Positions 6,121 through 6,688 of a DNA stretch of 6,688 nt are shown in pieces (position 1 is the first letter of the stretch; each line of letters starts with the position of its first letter). The stretch comes from Pseudomonadota bacterium. Lineage in GTDB: Bacteria; Pseudomonadota; Gammaproteobacteria; Burkholderiales; SG8-39. Below the pieces are notes generated by a model that searched no databases, was not told the DNA's origin, and worked only from the letters and a program-made list of their open reading frames with translations. The translations under genes and the position numbers were made by a program. Location of the stretch: NCBI GenBank assembly GCA_003242425.1, contig QGUL01000103.1, forward strand, positions 1-6,688, read 5' to 3'.

Positions 6121-6308
6121 TCAGGAATCTGCTCGAGCAAGCCTTGTAGGCGCTTCTTGGCGTCGTTGATCTTGTCGGTCAGACGCTTGTTTTCGTCCGT
6201 GAGCTGCGCCACCTGTTGGCGCAACTGGTTGTTCTCGGCGCGCAGTCGCTGGCACAACTCTACCGCCTGCCGGATGCGGTCTTCGAGCGCTGAGAGCTGT
6301 TCTTCCAT
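6117..6308 (-). CDS. Small coiled-coil protein, TIGR02449/ZapB-like
   Basis: From the ATG at 6308 this is a 63-residue protein that is almost entirely one coiled coil: hydrophobic positions recur at heptad spacing through LSALEDRIRQAVEL, CQRLRAENNQLRQQ and VAQLTDENKRLTDK. It resembles the TIGR02449 family, found directly upstream of zapA in many Beta- and Gammaproteobacteria and often called ZapB-like. A role with ZapA at the Z-ring is inferred from position, not shown by sequence. The frame stays open upstream to a TTG at 6344, but that TTG is the first codon of a likely -35 box, so the longer 75-residue form is rejected. There is no good Shine-Dalgarno before the ATG. The stop overlaps the zapA start as ATGA. 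Confidence 0.85.
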   Translation of the reverse strand: MEEQLSALEDRIRQAVELCQRLRAENNQLRQQVAQLTDENKRLTDKINDAKKRLQGLLEQIPE

Positions 6309-6314
6309 CGCTGC

Positions 6315-6344
6315 ACTATAGTCGGCGAAATTCCGGCGGGTCAA
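6315..6344 (-). promoter_or_regulatory. Sigma-70 promoter of the coiled-coil/zapA operon
   Basis: On the minus strand, TTGACC (6344-6339) is followed after 18 bp by TATAGT (6320-6315), each close to the sigma-70 consensus TTGACA and TATAAT. Only six bases, GCAGCG, separate the -10 box from the ATG at 6308, so initiation at the usual distance would begin at or within a base of the start codon. The call rests on sequence match and position. Confidence 0.65.
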
Positions 6345-6503
6345 GAACTAAGCCGGAGTTCTCAATGTAGTTTCGTGATTCTGCCACGGCTGCGCTGCGG
6401 CCGTCGCGTGCCGCAAGTCACCGTTCCCGTCCGGCATGCGAAAGGGCCGTGCCCGGAGGTGCCGGCGGCGTGCCGCGGGCCGCAATTTCCGCGCGATCGT
6501 GTG
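6345..6503. other. Divergent intergenic region before the riboswitch
   Basis: About 160 bp of GC-rich sequence lies between the zapA-operon promoter and the riboswitch promoter region. I find no gene here with family features. A minus-strand open frame from 6688 to 6362 runs antisense to the riboswitch and looks like a GC-rich shadow. Short GC inverted repeats occur (for example around 6469-6482) without T-runs. Confidence 0.5.
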
Positions 6504-6509
6504 TAGAAT
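6504..6509 (+). promoter_or_regulatory. Possible -10 box of the riboswitch transcript
   Basis: TAGAAT matches the sigma-70 -10 consensus at five of six positions and lies 15 to 20 bp before the first conserved riboswitch bases, which suits a transcript starting near 6516. No good -35 match is visible at 16-18 bp spacing (the region reads GCAATT), so this is a tentative call based mainly on position. Confidence 0.35.
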
Positions 6510-6518
6510 TGCACCCGC

Positions 6519-6680
6519 GTTCGAGGTGCCGCCCGTGCCTGTCCAGGCGCGGCGGTGAAACGGGAAGCAGGTGCGGCCCTCCCTGGAGGCCTAGTCCTGC
6601 GCTGCCCCCGCAACGGTAGGCAAGCGTATTCCGTCACCACGCGCACCCGGGCCCAGCCCCAGGGGAAGGCGAGGGAATTG
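6519..6680 (+). ncRNA. Cobalamin riboswitch
   Basis: Adenosylcobalamin-class riboswitches fold around a conserved core and switch off downstream genes when cobalamin is plentiful. The core landmarks occur in order on the plus strand: GAGGTGCC at 6523-6530, GGTGAAACGGGAAGCAGGTG at 6554-6573, CCTGCGCTGCCCCCGCAAC at 6596-6614, and GGGGAAGGCGAGGG at 6662-6675. GCAGG (6567-6571) can pair with CCTGC (6596-6600) to close an inner helix. The usual CACTGG element appears as CACCCGGG (6644-6651), a departure. The expression platform and regulated gene lie beyond the right edge; likely targets for this class are cobalamin uptake (btuB-type) or biosynthesis genes, but nothing here tells which. Confidence 0.93.
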
Positions 6681-6688
6681 AAAAACAC

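Noticed and set aside
6362..6688. A minus-strand open frame of 108 codons at the right edge
   Set aside because: It is antisense to a strongly matching cobalamin riboswitch and its translation is Arg/Gly/Pro-rich noise.

Overview
The window is a high-GC, gene-dense stretch of proteobacterial chromosome, most likely betaproteobacterial. HemE has Betaproteobacteria-like stretches (for example GGGSDDFR), and hemE is followed on the same strand by what looks like the start of priA, a pairing common in that class. A small coiled-coil gene, zapA and 6S RNA sit together, as is usual in Beta- and Gammaproteobacteria. I see no mobile element, CRISPR array, tRNA or rRNA.

Layout, left to right. (1) 1-1954, minus strand: an EVE-domain gene overlaps hemE by GTGA. 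After hemE comes a 330-bp spacer carrying a cluster of DnaA boxes, then the first ~34 codons of priA, cut off by the window edge. (2) 1955-2083: a divergent intergenic region with a short perfect palindrome and a 9-bp direct repeat. (3) 2084-5468, plus strand: a complete, tightly packed rmlB-rmlA-rmlC-rmlD operon, enough to make dTDP-L-rhamnose from glucose-1-phosphate and dTTP. (4) 5469-6344, minus strand: a coiled-coil gene (TIGR02449/ZapB-like) overlaps zapA by ATGA, followed by 6S RNA (ssrS). A hairpin terminator lies between ssrS and the converging rmlD. (5) 6345-6688, plus strand: a cobalamin riboswitch whose regulated gene lies beyond the right edge.

The rml operon feeds cell-surface polysaccharide (O-antigen, capsule or glycan rhamnose). 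The minus-strand genes are housekeeping: cell division (zapA and the coiled-coil partner), global transcription control (6S RNA), haem synthesis (hemE) and replication restart (priA). The rml block lies where many relatives carry fau (5-formyl-THF cyclo-ligase) between ssrS and the EVE gene, so it may be an insertion into an older housekeeping neighbourhood.

No wholly new system is evident. The observations most worth checking are the DnaA-box array before priA, an 8-T tract in rmlC where one extra T gives an immediate stop, a duplicated CTTGAACC in 6S RNA that could form two competing helices, and a promoter placed so that the coiled-coil/zapA mRNA could be leaderless.
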